Positions 13,001 to 25,068 of a DNA stretch of 64,000 nt are shown here, one piece after another (positions within the stretch are counted from its first letter, which is position 1; each line of letters begins with the position of its first letter). The position numbers and the translations under genes are program-made. The DNA lies in assembly GCF_016808095.1 (NCBI RefSeq), contig NC_068979.1, positions 10,253,001 through 10,317,000 of the forward strand. The letters run 5' to 3'. The notes under the pieces are model-generated. The model ran no database searches, was not told the origin of the DNA, and saw only the letters and a program-made list of their open reading frames with translations. Source of the stretch: Vigna angularis. Lineage: Eukaryota > Streptophyta > Magnoliopsida > Fabales > Fabaceae.

Positions 13001-14685
13001 ACCGATCGTCCATTGCTGCCAATAGTTGACGATCGTCCGAAATTCTCATTCCTAACTCCTCCGTCTTCATGCGTCATAATGAGGAAACAGCTAGCGCCCT
13101 CCATAATATCTTCTTTCAGCTGACCGAGCGTCACTGAAAGAACTTCTTCTTCTTCACCAGGAAAAATCAATTCCTTCGCTCCACAATCAATAAGAATGCG
13201 ATTGGCGGCCAACCAATCCATCCCTAAGATCACCTCCAAACCTTGAAGAGGTAAGCAGATGAGGCTAACTTTAAACTTACGCCCCTCCACTTCTATAGGA
13301 CACTTGACGCACATAGTGGACGTCCTAACCTCACCAGCTGCTGGGGTAGACACCACCAGATCAAACTGCATCTCGCTCACTTCTAATCCCAGTTTTTCAA
13401 CACACGCCTTCGAGATGAAGGAGTGCGTCGCCCCCGAATCAAACAAAGCACAGCATGATCTACCAAACAGCATGCACTCACCAACAATAAGATTACCTGA
13501 GCTCGCTGCCTCAGCGCTCGTTATAGCATACACTCGCCCACTTGCTTGGGCTCGTCCTCCTCTCGCCTGATTCCTTCCAACATTGGGTGGCCTCATCACC
13601 GCACGCCCACTCATATTGCACTCATGATCCGAGTGTCCATTTCTTCCACAACGATTACAGTGCTTTACTCCCACCAACTGAGGGCATGAAGACCTATAAT
13701 GTGGCCCTCCACACTGGTAGCAAACCACACTTCCCTGTCCAGACGGTCCGACAGGAACCACTGCTTGAGATCCGCTCGTCTGAGAAGATTGGTTAGGACG
13801 AGCGTAAGGAGGTCTCCTCTGGACAGCACCTCCCCTGGACACTATCGGTCCCCTAATCGCTTGCTGCTGCTTCTTTTGCCGTTCCGCTTCTGCCATGTTC
13901 CTTTCCAATACTTTGGCTCTCTCAACCATAGCAGGGAACGTTCGGATACACAAACTGGAGATCAGTACTTTCAAGTCGCTTCGCAATCCGTTTTCAAACT
14001 TTCTACACTGCCACACTTCACTCGTGGCCATGGTATTGAATCTGACGAGGTGCTTGAACCTATTGGTATACTCTGAAACAGACATACTCCCCTGAACTAG
14101 TTGCAGAAATTCAACTTCCTTTGCAAACCGAACGCTATCCGGGAAGTACTCTTCATAAAATTTAGTTCTAAACACTTCCCAAGTGATCGGCTGTCGCGCG
14201 TCTGCTAGAATGGCTCTCGCGCTCGTCCACCAATGACTTGCTTCCCCCGTCAACAAATACTCTGCGTACGCTAATCTATTCTCATCTGGACATCTCTTGG
14301 CATTGAAGATCTTCTCTATATCCCTTAACCACTGATCTGCTTCATCTGGGAGACCCTTCCCACTGAACTTAGCCGGATGGTGTTGGAGGAAACTCTCCAA
14401 GCTCCATTCAGCAGTAGGCGGGGCAGCGTTAGAAGAAGACGCTCCCACAGTATGCCCGGTTGCTGCTAGAATCTCTATCAGCTGCCTCTGAGTTGTTTCC
14501 GAACTGGTTCGTGAGGCTTCCAAACTTTGCATGGCACTCTGATTTTGCTGCATCAGGGTGGCATTTTGTTCCATTAGGGTCGTGTTTTGTTGCTGTAAAC
14601 GATCGATCACCGTCTCCAACAACCTAGCGTTGTTGGATGCATCTGGTTCGGTAGGTTGAGGTGGAGGAGGGAGTCTAAGCGCCAT
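10081..14685 (-). CDS. TE1 gag-pol polyprotein
   Basis: A single 1534-codon frame with no stop or frameshift. Residues about 90-270 form the retrotransposon gag domain (LTGEASHWW). Two zinc knuckles follow near 318-345 ([13 protein letters not shown], then [14 protein letters not shown]). The aspartic protease motif [10 protein letters not shown] lies near 416. Reverse transcriptase carries FIDDILIYS near 748, RNase H starts around [11 protein letters not shown] near 895 with [10 protein letters not shown], and integrase has the HHCC finger near 1110-1150 and the core with SDRDTRF near 1240. The C terminus (about 1485-1520, [18 protein letters not shown]) resembles a chromodomain. The start ATG lies about 140 bases inside the primer site. 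It could encode a functional polyprotein; proteolysis would yield the mature enzymes. Confidence 0.95.
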   Translation of the reverse strand: MALRLPPPPQPTEPDASNNARLLETVIDRLQQQNTTLMEQNATLMQQNQSAMQSLEASRTSSETTQRQLIEILAATGHTVGASSSNAAPPTAEWSLESFLQHHPAKFSGKGLPDEADQWLRDIEKIFNAKRCPDENRLAYAEYLLTGEASHWWTSARAILADARQPITWEVFRTKFYEEYFPDSVRFAKEVEFLQLVQGSMSVSEYTNRFKHLVRFNTMATSEVWQCRKFENGLRSDLKVLISSLCIRTFPAMVERAKVLERNMAEAERQKKQQQAIRGPIVSRGGAVQRRPPYARPNQSSQTSGSQAVVPVGPSGQGSVVCYQCGGPHYRSSCPQLVGVKHCNRCGRNGHSDHECNMSGRAVMRPPNVGRNQARGGRAQASGRVYAITSAEAASSGNLIVGECMLFGRSCCALFDSGATHSFISKACVEKLGLEVSEMQFDLVVSTPAAGEVRTSTMCVKCPIEVEGRKFKVSLICLPLQGLEVILGMDWLAANRILIDCGAKELIFPGEEEEVLSVTLGQLKEDIMEGASCFLIMTHEDGGVRNENFGRSSTIGSNGRSVVDEFADVFPEEIPGLPPQREVEFTIDLVTTAAPISIQPYRMSPAELAELKEQIEELIEKKFIRPSVSPWGAPVLLVRKKDGSSRLCIDYRQLNKLTIKNKYPLPRIDDLLDQLHGAAVFSKIDLRSGYHQIRVKEDDIQKTAFRSRYGHYEYVVMPFGVTNAPAVFMEYMNRIFRPYLDKFVVVFIDDILIYSRTEDEHEEHLRLVLGVLREKELYAKLSKCEFWMKEIQFLGHVVSAGGISVDPAKVRAVLEWESPRSVTEVRSFVGLAGYYRRFIEGFARIVAPLTQLTRKDQPFAWTDRCEASFQELKVKLTSAPVLVISDTSKPFEVYCDASHQGLGCVLMQKKRAVAYASRQLRTHERNYPTHDLELAAVVFALKIWRHFLYGSTFQVFSDHKSLKYLFDQKELNMRQRRWLEFLKDYDFELLYHPGKANVVADALSRKVVHVSSMMVRELSLVESFRDLRLQFELEPSSIKCCNLSISSDVFDRIRMKQREDEDLVKILSTLGSNQAKEFNTGTDGLLRYMDRTCVPNDGELKRIILEEAHHSRLSMHPGMTKMYQDLRSSFWWPGLKSDVARFVASCLTCQRAKAEYQRPGGLLQQLEIPEWKWDNISMDFVTHLPRTVRNHDSIWVIVDRLTKSAHFLAVNLKMSMTNLAKLYIHEIVRLHGVPSSIISDRDTRFTSRFWQSLQSELGSKLQMSSAYHPQTDGQSERTIQTLEDLLRTCVLDHLGAWDEILPLVEFTYNNSFQASIGMAPFEALYGRKCRTPLCWFKEEEHVLTGPELIQQTTEKVKLIQERLKTSLSRQKSYADKRRRPLEFAAGDHVFLRLNPVTGVGRVVRPKKLCPKFIGPYQIMRKIGPVAYELALPPQLSNLHPVFHVSQLRKYIANPSHVLELEDIQLRPDRTLELHPVRMEDSRTKYYKGKEIRLVKMVWDDKTGDSTWEVESAMKDLYPSLFSGESLNFRGRKFL

Positions 14686-14822
14686 TCGTTCTCTGGATAC
14701 AGAGGAAAACGAACGTTAGCAATGTGCAAAGAGTTAGAAACAATAACTCATTAAACACAATAAGCACACAGCAAAAGCACAATGCACTCATAACCTACAG
14801 CGTCCTTTAAGAGAACAAAACT

Positions 14823-14834
14823 GCTCTGATACCA
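14823..14834 (-). other. TE1 primer binding site (tRNA-iMet)
   Basis: On the minus strand, TGGTATCAGAGC lies a few bases inside the 5' LTR. This is the usual plant primer site complementary to the 3' end of initiator methionine tRNA, and it fixes the element's orientation. Confidence 0.9.
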
Positions 14835-14838
14835 CTAA

Positions 14839-16387
14839 TGTAACATCCCAAAATATAGTGATAACCATAATCAATAATTAATTACATTAATCACTAAAAC
14901 AGTGCAGTCTTTACAAAAAGATACGAGGTTCAAATCGTCGAACGGCTTAAAGTACAAAAAGTAGTGTAGCCAGCGATATTCCAAATTCTAAGACTAAACA
15001 AAATACTAAAGGCTACCACATGTCGAGCACTCTAGGGCTCGACCTTAACCCCTACTACAACTGGATCGACATCTTCCGAAATTTCCTCTGCCAGCGCCTC
15101 TTCCAGCAGCTCACTTCCATCTGCTCCCATCCACATGGATGATCATCGCAAGGACAAGACGGACGTACAAAGACAATCGACAACACAAAGAAGAGAACAC
15201 AGGGTAAGCTTAAGTAATTTAAATTCATACTACAACATTTATATTTAAATAAAACATATAACTTCAATACATATAACATCATCCAAAACATAACTATATA
15301 TATATAAATGCTAGACCAACCGTCCGGACTGTATGAATCTGTGTAGTTACAAGCGTCCTTGCACCCGAGTGGTGTAGTAACTGGGATACACCAAACAACT
15401 GCCACTCGAGGTCAGTCCGTTCTTACGTCGCCCAAATGAAAGTATTCTATTTCAAAGAATTTTACTAGGACACCAAACGGTCAAGAACCGTTTAATGTCG
15501 GACGTACGTTATCATAGGGAAGTTCATAATAAAATTTCACTTACATTCACTCATTTCTAAGCATGTATACGACCTATTCGCACGACTCAACCATAACATA
15601 CATTTCAACCGACATATATCTTATTCATTTAGCACAGCAACATTCAGTCATGCATATTCAACCAGCATACATCTCATACATTCAGTTCATATCAGGTTTA
15701 CATACCACATACAGGTATAAATTAAATTACTAAGCTTCCCTTACCTGGATAGCAGTGAACTCCCAAATGCAAGGTTTTGGTTCGACCTCTAACAACGTTC
15801 TACACTCAGGTTCACTCAACAACTTCCACTTAGTCTAAAACACCAAAATCAGAACAACTCAGACTTAGAACCCATGCATGCAACCAACTAGGGTTCGCAT
15901 GAAACCAGAAAAGATACACGGTTGACGACGAGAACTTACCAGTTCCGATCCAAACTCTGTTCGGTCCAAAAGGAAGATCACAGCTGGACGAACGTTCCTA
16001 CGGCTCTGAAACGTGATCGGAGAAGGAACTAGTGAGTTACAGAAGAGAGAAGTTTAGATGTTTTAGAGAGAAGTTGGAGAAAATGAAGAGTTGGGGTTCT
16101 GAGGAAGGAGATGAGAGGTTCAGGTGAGAGGAAGAGTTTTTTGAAGCTCAAGTTTTGTTCAGTCCACGTTCGAGCGGACGAACGTCCCTCCATCCGACAC
16201 CTGCACACTCACTCTGATTTCAGAACCTTCCAACGTGACAAGTGGCGCTCGTGCATGCAGCGGTTGGTGCGTTTTTAATGCACTGAACGTGTGACGAGAC
16301 ACTTTTATGGAAGCTGACAGGTGACTCAGCAGTGTAATAATTACTGATTTGACACGTTAATTATGTTTAAAATTTTGAGATCTCACA
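14839..16387 (-). repeat. TE1 LTR (biological 5' LTR), 1549 bp, internally deleted
   Basis: It matches the left LTR closely except for the loss of about 1.03 kb at the CCCA microhomology near 15432. A short TA run (near 15294) differs in length between the two LTRs. As the 5' LTR it should hold the element promoter, directed toward lower coordinates and away from the PPR gene. Confidence 0.95.
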
Positions 16388-16603
16388 TGGGGCTAGCCCC
16401 ATCCTAACCCTATCCCAGCCCACTTTATGTGGGGCTTTAGGGGTTGGGGCTTTTAAAAAAACCCTGTTAAGTGGGCTAGAAAATTGAGCCTTGATTTTAG
16501 AAGGGGTCACGGTCAACCGATGGATCAGAGGCTCAAATGACACCTCTATACATAGGAATGTAATGCAAATGTCAATTGGAGTGGTTCGTGCGAAAGAGTG
16601 TTA
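16388..16603 (+). promoter_or_regulatory. Proximal 5' region of PPR copy B with hAT-like terminus
   Basis: After the TGGGG duplication come GGGGCTAGCCCC, a GGCTTTAGGGGTTGGGGC stretch, and then CAAATGACACCTCTA, whose reverse complement TAGAGGTGTCATTTG resembles the TIR of plant hAT elements. I could not find the opposite end or an 8-bp duplication. The same sequence forms both arms of the palindrome at 32811-33383. About 210 bp separate TE1 from the PPR start, so the native promoter is at least partly displaced. No clear TATA box was identified. Confidence 0.45.
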
Positions 16604-18190
16604 ATGGCCGTTGCAATCCAGAAACTCAAAATCCCTTATATTTTCTCTGTAATCGCCAAACTCTCATATTCAAGATCACCCCATAACAATCTCCATTATG
16701 ATTCTTCTGTGGCCGACAACCTCGTCTCCGTCTTCACCCAACAACTCAACGCCGTCGGGCCCGAACTCAACCTCTTCGCTCCCATCCTCACGCCTCCCCT
16801 TGTCGAGTCCGTTCTCACGCGCCTCCCCACTTGGAAACTCGCCCTCTCCTTCTTCCAATGGGCCTCCGATCAACACCAGTATGGGTACCGCCATAATTGT
16901 TACACCTACAATACCATCGCCTCTATCTTCTCCCGCTCCCGCCAAACCACCCATCTCAAAACGGTCGTCAAACAGCTCGTGGAGTCCGCTCCTTGTTCCT
17001 TCACGCCCGGTGCCTTGGGCTTCCTCATTCGGTGTTTGGGCGAAGTGGGCCTTGCACAGGAGGCCCACCACCTGTTCGATGAAATGCGGGTGAAGGGTCT
17101 TTGCGTTCCCAATGTTTACTGCTACAACTGCTTGTTGGAGGCTCTGTCCAAGGCCGGGGAGGTTGATTTGGTGGAGGCTAGGTTGGAGGAGATGAAGGGG
17201 TTTGGATGGGAATTTGATAAGTTCACACTGACGCCTGTCGTGCAAGCTTATTGCAAAGCTCGCAGGTTTGATCAGGCTCTGAGGGTTTGTGATGGGATGA
17301 AGGAAAAGGGTTTGATTGATGCGCGTGTTTGCTCTGTGCTGGCATTGTCGTTTTCCAAGTGGGGGGATGTCGATAAAGCGTTTGAGTTGGTGGAGAGGAT
17401 GGATGGACAAGGGGTGAGGCTAAGTGAGAAGACTTTCTGTGTTTTGATTCATGGGTTTGTCAAGGAGGATCGGGTTGATAGGGCCCTTCAGTTGTTTGAG
17501 AAAATGTGTCGGGTTGGCTTCACTCCTCCTGTTTCATTATTTGATGTTCTCATTGGAGGACTCTGTAAGAGTAATGATGCTCAGAGAGCTCTGAGCTTGC
17601 TTTCGGAGATGAAGCAGTTTGGGGTTGCCCCAGATATTGGAATCTTTACGAAGTTGATATCGGCTTTTCCAAACAGAAGTGTGATTACCAAGTTGCTGGA
17701 AGAGGTTCTGGAAGATAAAGAGGAGAAAATTCTCGTTTTGATTTACAATGCTATTTTGACTTGTTATGTTAATGAGGGACAGGTGGATGAAGCCTGCCGC
17801 CTTCTTCAGATGATGATTCAGAGCAAATTCACTGATGTCCAGATGGATGATTTCTTCAAGGACAAGAGATTGGTTTTCCCAAATGCCGCTTCCTTTAGCA
17901 TCGTGATTGATGGCTTACTCACAAATGGTCACGCTCTAAGTCTTTTCAATGACCTTAAACAATTTGTTGGTAGGCCAAGCGTTTTGATTTACAACAATCT
18001 GATCAATGGTCTCTGCGATTCTGATAGATTGGACGAGAGCCGTGAGCTGTTGAGAGACATGAAAGAATCAGAAATTGAACCAACTCATTTCACTTACAAC
18101 TCAATTTATGGATGCCTGTGTAAAAGAAAAGATGTCGTAGGAGCGATCGATATGTTGAAAGTGATGCGTGCTTGTGGGCATGAACCGTGA
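16604..18190 (+). pseudogene. PPR copy B: At5g08310-like PPR, 5' part with premature stop
   Basis: The ATG at 16604 starts a 528-residue frame; a GTG two codons upstream is not the likely start. The N terminus (MAVAIQKLKI... with Lys, Arg and Ser) is compatible with an organellar transit peptide. PPR motifs run from about residue 95 to the end, including PNVYCYNCLLEALSK, DKFTLTPVVQAYCK, SEKTFCVLIHGFVK and PTHFTYNSIYGC. It ends at TGA (18188-18190) where copies A, C and D read TGG (Trp). PPR homology continues to 18232 and is then cut by an LTR. By overlap with copy A a full gene would be about 820 residues, so roughly a third is missing. A truncated PPR product is possible but is more likely nonfunctional. 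Confidence 0.85.
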
Positions 18191-18238
18191 ATAAAAAATT
18201 TCACCCTTCTTGTGAAAGAACTGTGTGATCGTAGTTTC

Positions 18239-20278
18239 TGTTAAACTGATTTTTTTTTCGCCTAAAATCAGAACAAACTAAGTTTCCCCACTAATGAAGT
18301 ATAGGGACAACCTAGGTTTCAATCCAAAGACTCGGCTAAAATTAAGCTTAAAGTGTAGAATTAATTCTTGTATTTTATTTACTAACTACTAACTCACAGG
18401 TGGGGAAACGGAATTAAAACAAAGAAAATTTAAAAGAAAACAGTAAAGAAACGAAAACTGTTTTAAAAAGAAAAGAAGAAAAATAAAATGCAAGAAAATA
18501 AAACCTAAACTAAACTATAGAATCTATGTATAACAGAACAGAACTTAAACTAAAATGAGAACTGAATGCAATTAAAACTAACCTATGAATGCTAACAGTT
18601 AACAGCACAAGGAAAACAAAACTAAAACTGAACCTAATCTATATATCATCAAATAGAAAATAGGAGCAGAAATCATAATTGAAACAAAACAAGAACAATA
18701 TAACAACACTGAAATTGAATTTAATCTGACAATTATGAAGCTTAACATCTCTCAAGAAGACCTCTTGATAAGTCATGCTCACTATGGAGTCACATTACAT
18801 CCAAAACAAATGTAGAAATGCAGATATTTTCCTTCACAAATCTCAAATAAAATTCAATTCCAGATTTAAAATCACATACAAAAATAATAGAAGAAAAAGA
18901 ATAAAAACACAAAACTGAATGAGTTTTTATTTACTGGACTCATCTTTGGCTCGAGAAGACATCTCGAAAGTGAATGCTCAAAATAGAGTCATTTGATTCC
19001 AAAAGGAAATATAGAATGCAAAGAATCACAGTCCAATTCGTTTATTCATTGAAACAACACAAGAAACACACAAGCACGAAACATAACAGAATATCAAAAC
19101 ACTGAACATGTGAAACATCAAGAACAAACTGTATTATTAACGAGAAAAGAAAAATTACAAAAATTGTACCGAATACATGCTCAATCAGAGTCACCGCGGC
19201 TGTCACCACCGTGATGTGCGCTCTAAAAGCAAAGAGAACGGAATCCTACTCTATAGAAAGTGGAAAATAACCCTAATCTACAGAGCTTAGAACTATGAAC
19301 AGAAAATGTATCTCAAAGTGTGCAAAAGTATATATTTACAAGGTGAAAGCCCTTTTTATAGGGTCAGAAAAACAAAAGAAAACGAAAGAGGGAAAAGGAA
19401 AGGGGAAAAAGAAAAAAATGGGAGATGGAGAACCTTGCTGTGACGCTTCGAGCTCTCACGTGGCAGCTCCGGTCAGCTCTTCTTTCACACTGGTCATCTT
19501 CTTCAACACGTGTGCAACTTCGGTGGAGTGGCACGAACCTCAGGTAAGTGATGTGTTCCTCTTCTTCAGCTCTCACTCTGCCCTAGCTTTGGGTTTTGCT
19601 TTCCCTTTCTCCAAATGAAGTGCTCCAGCAAAGAACCCCTAAGGCAACAGTGCACCAAAACGCACCACATCACTAATTGGATTTCAGCCCACCAGCGTTT
19701 ACAACAACAGTCCTCCCAAAACGCAGTCGTTTCACTCAAGTTTAGCTGTAGCGTTTTGATTAAGTGGGCTTCCAATCAGCAGCCAATCCATTGTGAAATC
19801 AGCACTCCAATTAAAATGTGGAGCCAGACCATTCCAATGCTTGCAATAGCAGCGTTCCAGCAGTAGTTTCCAGCAATTTGAGCACCCAATCCAACCCAAA
19901 TGCCTTTCATTGTACATTGCACCAACGGCCCAATTGCTTTGCATCTGTAACCCAATTTTTAGGACCTTTCTGCAATAAGAAGAAAATGAATTAATGCCCA
20001 AAAAAAATAAAAGAAATATTTCTGCAATTCAAAAATTAAAAGAAAAAGTAAAGAAAAAAGATTTTCATTAGAAGATTTTCTCTAAAAAAATATTAATATC
20101 CTAATTATTTACAAATGCTAAAAATTACCCCTAAAAACCTAATTTTAACTAGAATTTTATAAAACTAAAGGATTAAGAGAAAAACATAAAACTAGCCTAA
20201 TTCTAAGAAATTAAAAACTAAAGAAATCTAAGAAATGATTTTTAACAGAGAAAAATATGTAAATCTAGAGTGTTATCA
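18239..20278 (-). mobile_element. LTR of a TAT/Ogre-like non-autonomous element cutting PPR copy B
   Basis: On the minus strand this starts TGATAACACTC directly after a purine tract (AAGTGTGGGGGTG, 20279-20291) and ends TTTAACA at 18239, giving an LTR of about 2.0 kb. The tract and start resemble Ogre/TAT elements (recall). Six bases (AGTTTC) lie between PPR homology and the LTR. No target duplication can be shown because the other end of the element is missing. The interior is A-rich with no domain. Confidence 0.6.
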
Positions 20279-21098
20279 CACCCCCACACTTAGACAACTG
20301 CCCTCCTGGGCAGGGACAACTAAAAATAAAAGGCAAAAGCAAGAGACTCTATCTAAAAAGAAAAGACTAAAGACACACAACAAGGAACACTATACTCTTA
20401 TCACATTCAACTCAACTCTGCTAATTACACAACTACCAGCTATTTTTCTCTAATCAAAACTGCACAAACAGAATCACCAATTCTAAATCTAAGTTTCAGT
20501 AACTCTAGCAAGTAAACAACAGTTAAATTCGACCAAACCAAACAGAAAGATACAATTTAGAGAAGTAGCAGCCCAAATTCAACCTCACAGGATAAAGTGT
20601 TTCTCTCAAAGCACTCAAGTGCTTAGGTCAGCCTGTGTTTCACTCCACATAACATGATAGACCACAATTCACAACTTTGGAAAAATTCTAATTGACACTG
20701 CTTGAATCAAGATAACTCTAGATCACTAGAACTTTCATGGCTTGTAATGTAATGGAGGATGGAAAGGCTAGATGTATGGGAAATAAAAGCAGAAACTGGA
20801 ATGGATAAGAGAAATGTGAAAGAGGACAAATAGAACTCACTGCAGGTATTGCATTCTTTTCTTGGCCATAATCTCTTTTTTTTTTTTTCTCAGGTCTTTT
20901 TCTCAATCAATTTTCTCTTTTTCTCTTTTCCAGACCTTTTTCTTCTATTTTTCAGATTAGATTTTTTTCTTTTTAGAGCTCTTTTCTTTTCAATCTCACC
21001 TCTGACCTTACTCTTTTCTGCTTTCTGAGTTCTAAATTCTCCTTACTTCTCACACATCTCTCAAGGTTGTTTATTGATGGGGGAAATGGTTTATAATG
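20279..21098 (-). mobile_element. Internal remnant of the TAT-like element
   Basis: It begins with the purine tract and a segment containing CCTCCTGGGCAGG, similar in position and content to 57284-57330 of TE6 (CACTCCTGGGCAAAATC). It is low complexity, with T- and CT-rich runs at 20870-21060. No open frame of interest. It is broken off by the telomere-like array. Confidence 0.5.
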
Positions 21099-21560
21099 AA
21101 CCCTGAACCCTGAACCCTGAACCCGGAACCCTGAACCCTGAACCCTGAACCCGGAACCCTGAACCCGGAACCCTGAACCCGGAACCCGGAACCCGGAACC
21201 CGGAACCCGGAACCCCGGAACCCCGGAACCCCGGAACCCCGGAACCCCGGAACCCCGGAACCCCGGAACCCCGGACCCCCGGAACCCGGGACCCCCGGAC
21301 CCCCGGACCCCCGGACCCCCGAACCCCCGAACCCCCGAACCCTGAAAACCTGAAACCTGAAACCTGAAACCTGAAACCCTGAACCCTGAACCCTGAACCC
21401 TGAACCCTGAACCCTGAACCCTGAACCCTGAACCCTGAACCCTGAACCCTGAACCCTGAACCCTGAACCCTGAACCCTGAACCCTGAACCCTGAACCCTG
21501 AAACTGTGAACCCTGAACCCTGAACCCTGAACCCTGAAACCCTGAACCCTGAACCCTAAA
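21099..21560. repeat. Telomere-like variant repeat array
   Basis: About 460 bp of 7-8 bp units. The order is CCCTGAA mixed with CCCGGAA, then pure CCCGGAA, then CCCCGGAA, then CCCCCGGA and CCCCCGAA, then a few CCTGAAA, then a long run of CCCTGAA, ending in one canonical plant telomere unit CCCTAAA. PPR copy C begins immediately after (CCATAATTGTTACACC). The unit length and final CCCTAAA point to telomeric origin. The complementary strand is G-rich and could form G-quadruplexes. A base-calling or assembly artefact is possible. Confidence 0.85.
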
Positions 21561-23688
21561 CTGCCATAATTGTTACACCTACAATACCATCGCCTCTATC
21601 TTCTCCCGCTCCCGCCAAACCACCCATCTCAAAACGATCGTCAAACAGCTTGTAGAGTCCGCTCCTTGTTCCTTCACGCCCGGTGCCTTTGGCTTCCTCA
21701 TTCGGTGTTTGGGCGAAGTGGGCCTTGCACAAGAGGCCCACCACCTGTTCGATGAAATGCGGGTGAAGGGTCTTTGCGTTCCCAATGTTTACTGCTACAA
21801 CTGCTTGTTGGAGGCTCTGTCCAAGGCCGGGGAGGTTGATTTGGTGGAGGCTAGGTTGGAGGAGATGAAGGGGTTTGAATGAGAATTTGATAAGTTCACG
21901 CTGACGCCTGTCGTGCAAGCTTATTGCAAAGCTCGCATGTTTGATCAGGCTCTGAGGGTTTATGATGGGATGAAGGAAAAGGGTTTGATTGATGTGCGTG
22001 TTTGCTCTGTGCTGGCATTGTCGTTTTCCAAGTGGGGGGATGTGGATAAAGCGTTTGAGTTGGTGGAGAGGATAGATGGACAGGGGGTGAGGCTAAGTGA
22101 GAAGACTTTCTGTGTTTTGATTCATGGGTTTGTCAAGGAGGATCGGGTTGATAGGGCCCTTCAGTTGTTTGAGAAAATGTGTCGGGTTGGCTTCACTCCT
22201 CCTGTTTCATTATTTGATGTTCTCATTGGAGGACTGTGTAAGAGTAATGATGCTCATAGAGCTCTGAGCGTGCTTTCGGAGATGAAGCAGTTTGGGGTTG
22301 CCCCAGATGAAGCAGTTTGCTGGAAGAGGTTCTGGAAGATAAAGAGGAGAAAATTCTCGTTTTGATTTACAATGCTGTTTTGACTTGTTATGTTAATGAG
22401 GGACAGGTGGATGAAGCCTGCCGCCTTCTTCAGATGATGATTCAGAGCAAATTCACTGATGTCCAGATGGATGATTTCTTCAAGGACAAGAGATTGGTTT
22501 TCCCAAATGCCGCTTCCTTTAGCATCGTGATTGATGGCTTACTCACAAATGGTCATGCTCTAAGTCTTTTCAATGACCTTAAACAATTTGTTGGTAGGCC
22601 AAGCGTTTTGATTTACAACAATCTGATCAATGGTCTCTGCGATTCTGATAGATTGGACGAGAGCCGTGAGCTGTTGAGAGACATGAAAGAATCAGAAAAT
22701 GAACCAACTCATTTCACTTACAACTCAATTTATGGATGCCTGTGTAAAAGAAAAGATGTCGTAGGAGCGATCGATATGTTGAAAGTGATGCGTGCTTGTG
22801 GGCATGAACCGTGGATAAAAAATTCCACCCTTCTTGTGAAAGAACTGTGTGATCGTGGCCGGGCTGTAGAAGCATGCGATTTTCTTGACAGCATGGTTCA
22901 GCTAGGTTTCCTTCCTGACATAGTTTCCTATTCTGCAGCAATGGGGGGTTTGATCAAGATTCAAGAAGTGGACCGAGCATTGAACTTGCTCAGGGATTTG
23001 TGTTCTCGTGGCCATTGTCCTGATGTGGTGGCTTTTAACATAGTGATCAGAGGGCTCTACAAGGTCAACCGAGTTGCAGAAGCTGAAAAATTGTTGGATG
23101 AGATTGTTGTAAAAGGCCTCTGTCCCTGAGTTGTGACTTACAGTCTGCTTATAGATAGTTGGTGCAAAAGTGGTTATGTTGATAGGGCGATGTCTCTTCT
23201 GTCGAAAATGTCTGAAGAAGACAGGGAGCCCAATGTCGTCACTTACTCAACTTTGGTGGATGGGTTTTTGCAGAGAAGAAAGGCCTGATGATGCACTCTT
23301 GGTTTGGAAAGAGATGGAAAGAAAAGGTTGTTCTCCTAATCGAGTTGCTTTTATGGCACTTATTTATGGTCTTTGCATTTGCAAGAGGCCATCTGCTGCA
23401 CTCCATTATTTACGCGAGATGGAACAGAAAGAAATGAAGCCCGACTCGTTCATTTATATTGCATTGCTCAGTGCTTTTCTGTCTGATATGGACTTGGCCT
23501 CTGCATTTGAGATTTTTAAGGAGATGGTTTATTCAGGATTTTTCCCAGAATCCCATGATAAAAGTTACCCCGTTGTGATGGATGCAATAGACAAATTTTC
23601 CAAGGATCACAGAACATCCTCTGGTATGAAAGTTTTAAGTGAAGAGGGCAAACTTCCTACGCATTGCTTGATAAACGTCGGATTATAA
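21561..23688 (+). pseudogene. PPR copy C: truncated, multiply disrupted
   Basis: Homology to copy B starts at the equivalent of 16892, so the first 95 or so codons are missing and are replaced by the telomere-like array. Lesions relative to the other copies are: a TGA near 21880 in the GFGWEF region; a deletion near 22305, after VAPD, that removes about 50 bp and shifts the frame; a TGA at 23127-23129 replacing Ser in CPSVVTY; and one extra T near 23267 in DGFC. The remaining segments still show clear PPR motifs and the normal C terminus with TAA at 23688. Confidence 0.93.
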
Positions 23689-25068
23689 AGGTTAATCAAA
23701 TTGTTTATGCCACTGCCAAAGGAATGTTACATCGGACAAGTAAAAATTGAAGCATTTGAAAAGAAACAAATGTATACAAAAAGAAACGTATGTGACTCTC
23801 AGATAATTTGCCTACAAAAAGAACTTGAGCTCCGGAATTTTCAAAGATACACGTTACTTGATTTGGATCCTAAGAGAATACAAGAGAAAAAGAGACATAA
23901 CAGCTGATCAAAGGAGCGTTATGTTGTTCTTCCGGTAGTCATGCGAAATCGTTTACAATGTATTGATATTTGGTTTTCTGTTGGACAAACACAACGAGAG
24001 CTCGAAATTTTTTAAGATACACACACAGTGGCGAATTTTCTGTTATATTTTTTTTTTATAATACTTCATGTAAATGTGATTTTTCCCATTTCATTTTCTT
24101 CCTCTAGTAGACGTTTATTACTTTTTAATTTGAAAGTAAAAAAAAATTGTCCTTTCCTTTATCTAGCATGGATATTCAACTGATGGTGAGCTTAAACTGG
24201 GAAATTTTGAAATTTGAGGAACTATTACATGTCTGAATTTGAAAATGGATTGGCAAAATAGATTAGATTAAATAATTTAGAGAGATTACTAGAGTCATTT
24301 TCTTGTCACTGAAGTCATGAGTTAAGCTACCGTGTTCCACGTGACAACTAGATTTTCCGATAGAGTAACGTAACTCAGAAGAAAAAGATATACTAGAGTT
24401 GTAGAAGTATTCTAACTATGTTTTGTTAAAATTTGATTGATTTGTTGGATTAATTTATATAACATTTAAAACACATTTTCTTAGAATTTGATTGATTTGC
24501 TTAACTGATTTAGAGTATTTAAAACACTTTAATCTTCCATCATCACCACGTAGTGTAATTTTAAAAATCAATACACGTAGTGTAATTTTAAGTTATATAA
24601 ACACGTGCTTTCCTCTTCATTGCGATAGTAGTGTATAACTCCAGTGTTCGGAATCCCTTCATATTTGCATTCTCCGAAATTGAGATATAGTAGAGAAAAA
24701 CATCCACAATAATCATGAGAGTTATCCTATAAAAAACTGGCCAATTTAACGCCATTCATTCCATTAGAAAAAGTCAATCTAGACTCTAGAGTTTTCATAG
24801 ATGTATCGTAATAAAATAAATTATCAATGGTAAACTATAATTAATATTGATTTTGTTATTTCTTCCTGTTTAAGTTCTAAAGATGTTTGGAATTGTATTT
24901 TCAATTTGTTACAGCTTGTTTATATTTGATCTTTTTATTTATATATTTATCCCGATATTTTAAAGTTACTTGACATAATAAAATAAAAGAAAAAAATATA
25001 TTGAAGTAATTGTCCTAAAATTGTCCATATCATACTAAATATAATTGTTGTCCCTCCACATTCTTCTT
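23689..25068 (+). other. 3' flank of PPR copy C, including a MULE empty site
   Basis: 23689-24780 matches the copy A flank. 24780-25068 matches flank E (reverse of 50510-49840). The word TAAAATAAA at 24979-24987 is the single-copy form of the 9-bp duplication that flanks the MULE at 49925-50291, so this is a genuine pre-insertion site. No gene seen. Confidence 0.8.

Larger units (their letters stand above)
7482..16387 (-). mobile_element. TE1: complete Ty3/gypsy chromovirus-like LTR retrotransposon
   Basis: An 8.9-kb element bounded by TG...CA termini (TGTAACATCCC at 7482, TCTCACA ending at 16387) and a perfect 5-bp target duplication TGGGG (7477-7481 and 16388-16392). It reads on the minus strand, so the biological 5' LTR is 14839-16387. 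A tRNA-iMet primer site, one uninterrupted gag-pol frame and a purine tract are present. Domain order protease-RT-RNase H-integrase places it in Ty3/gypsy; the C-terminal chromodomain-like tail suggests a Tekay/Del-type chromovirus (inference). LTR segments I compared by eye differ by only a few bases, suggesting a recent insertion. It separates PPR copy B from its original upstream DNA. Confidence 0.95.

Noticed and set aside
16598..16603. PPR copy B start at GTG 16598
   Set aside because: A standard ATG follows at 16604 and copy F has an ATG at the same place.
16676..17410. 244-codon minus-strand frame opposite PPR copy B
   Set aside because: Antisense shadow of the PPR coding frame; no recognisable family.
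21099..21560. Functional chromosome end
   Set aside because: The array is internal, mostly non-canonical, and followed by more than 40 kb of sequence; interstitial telomere-like DNA fits better.
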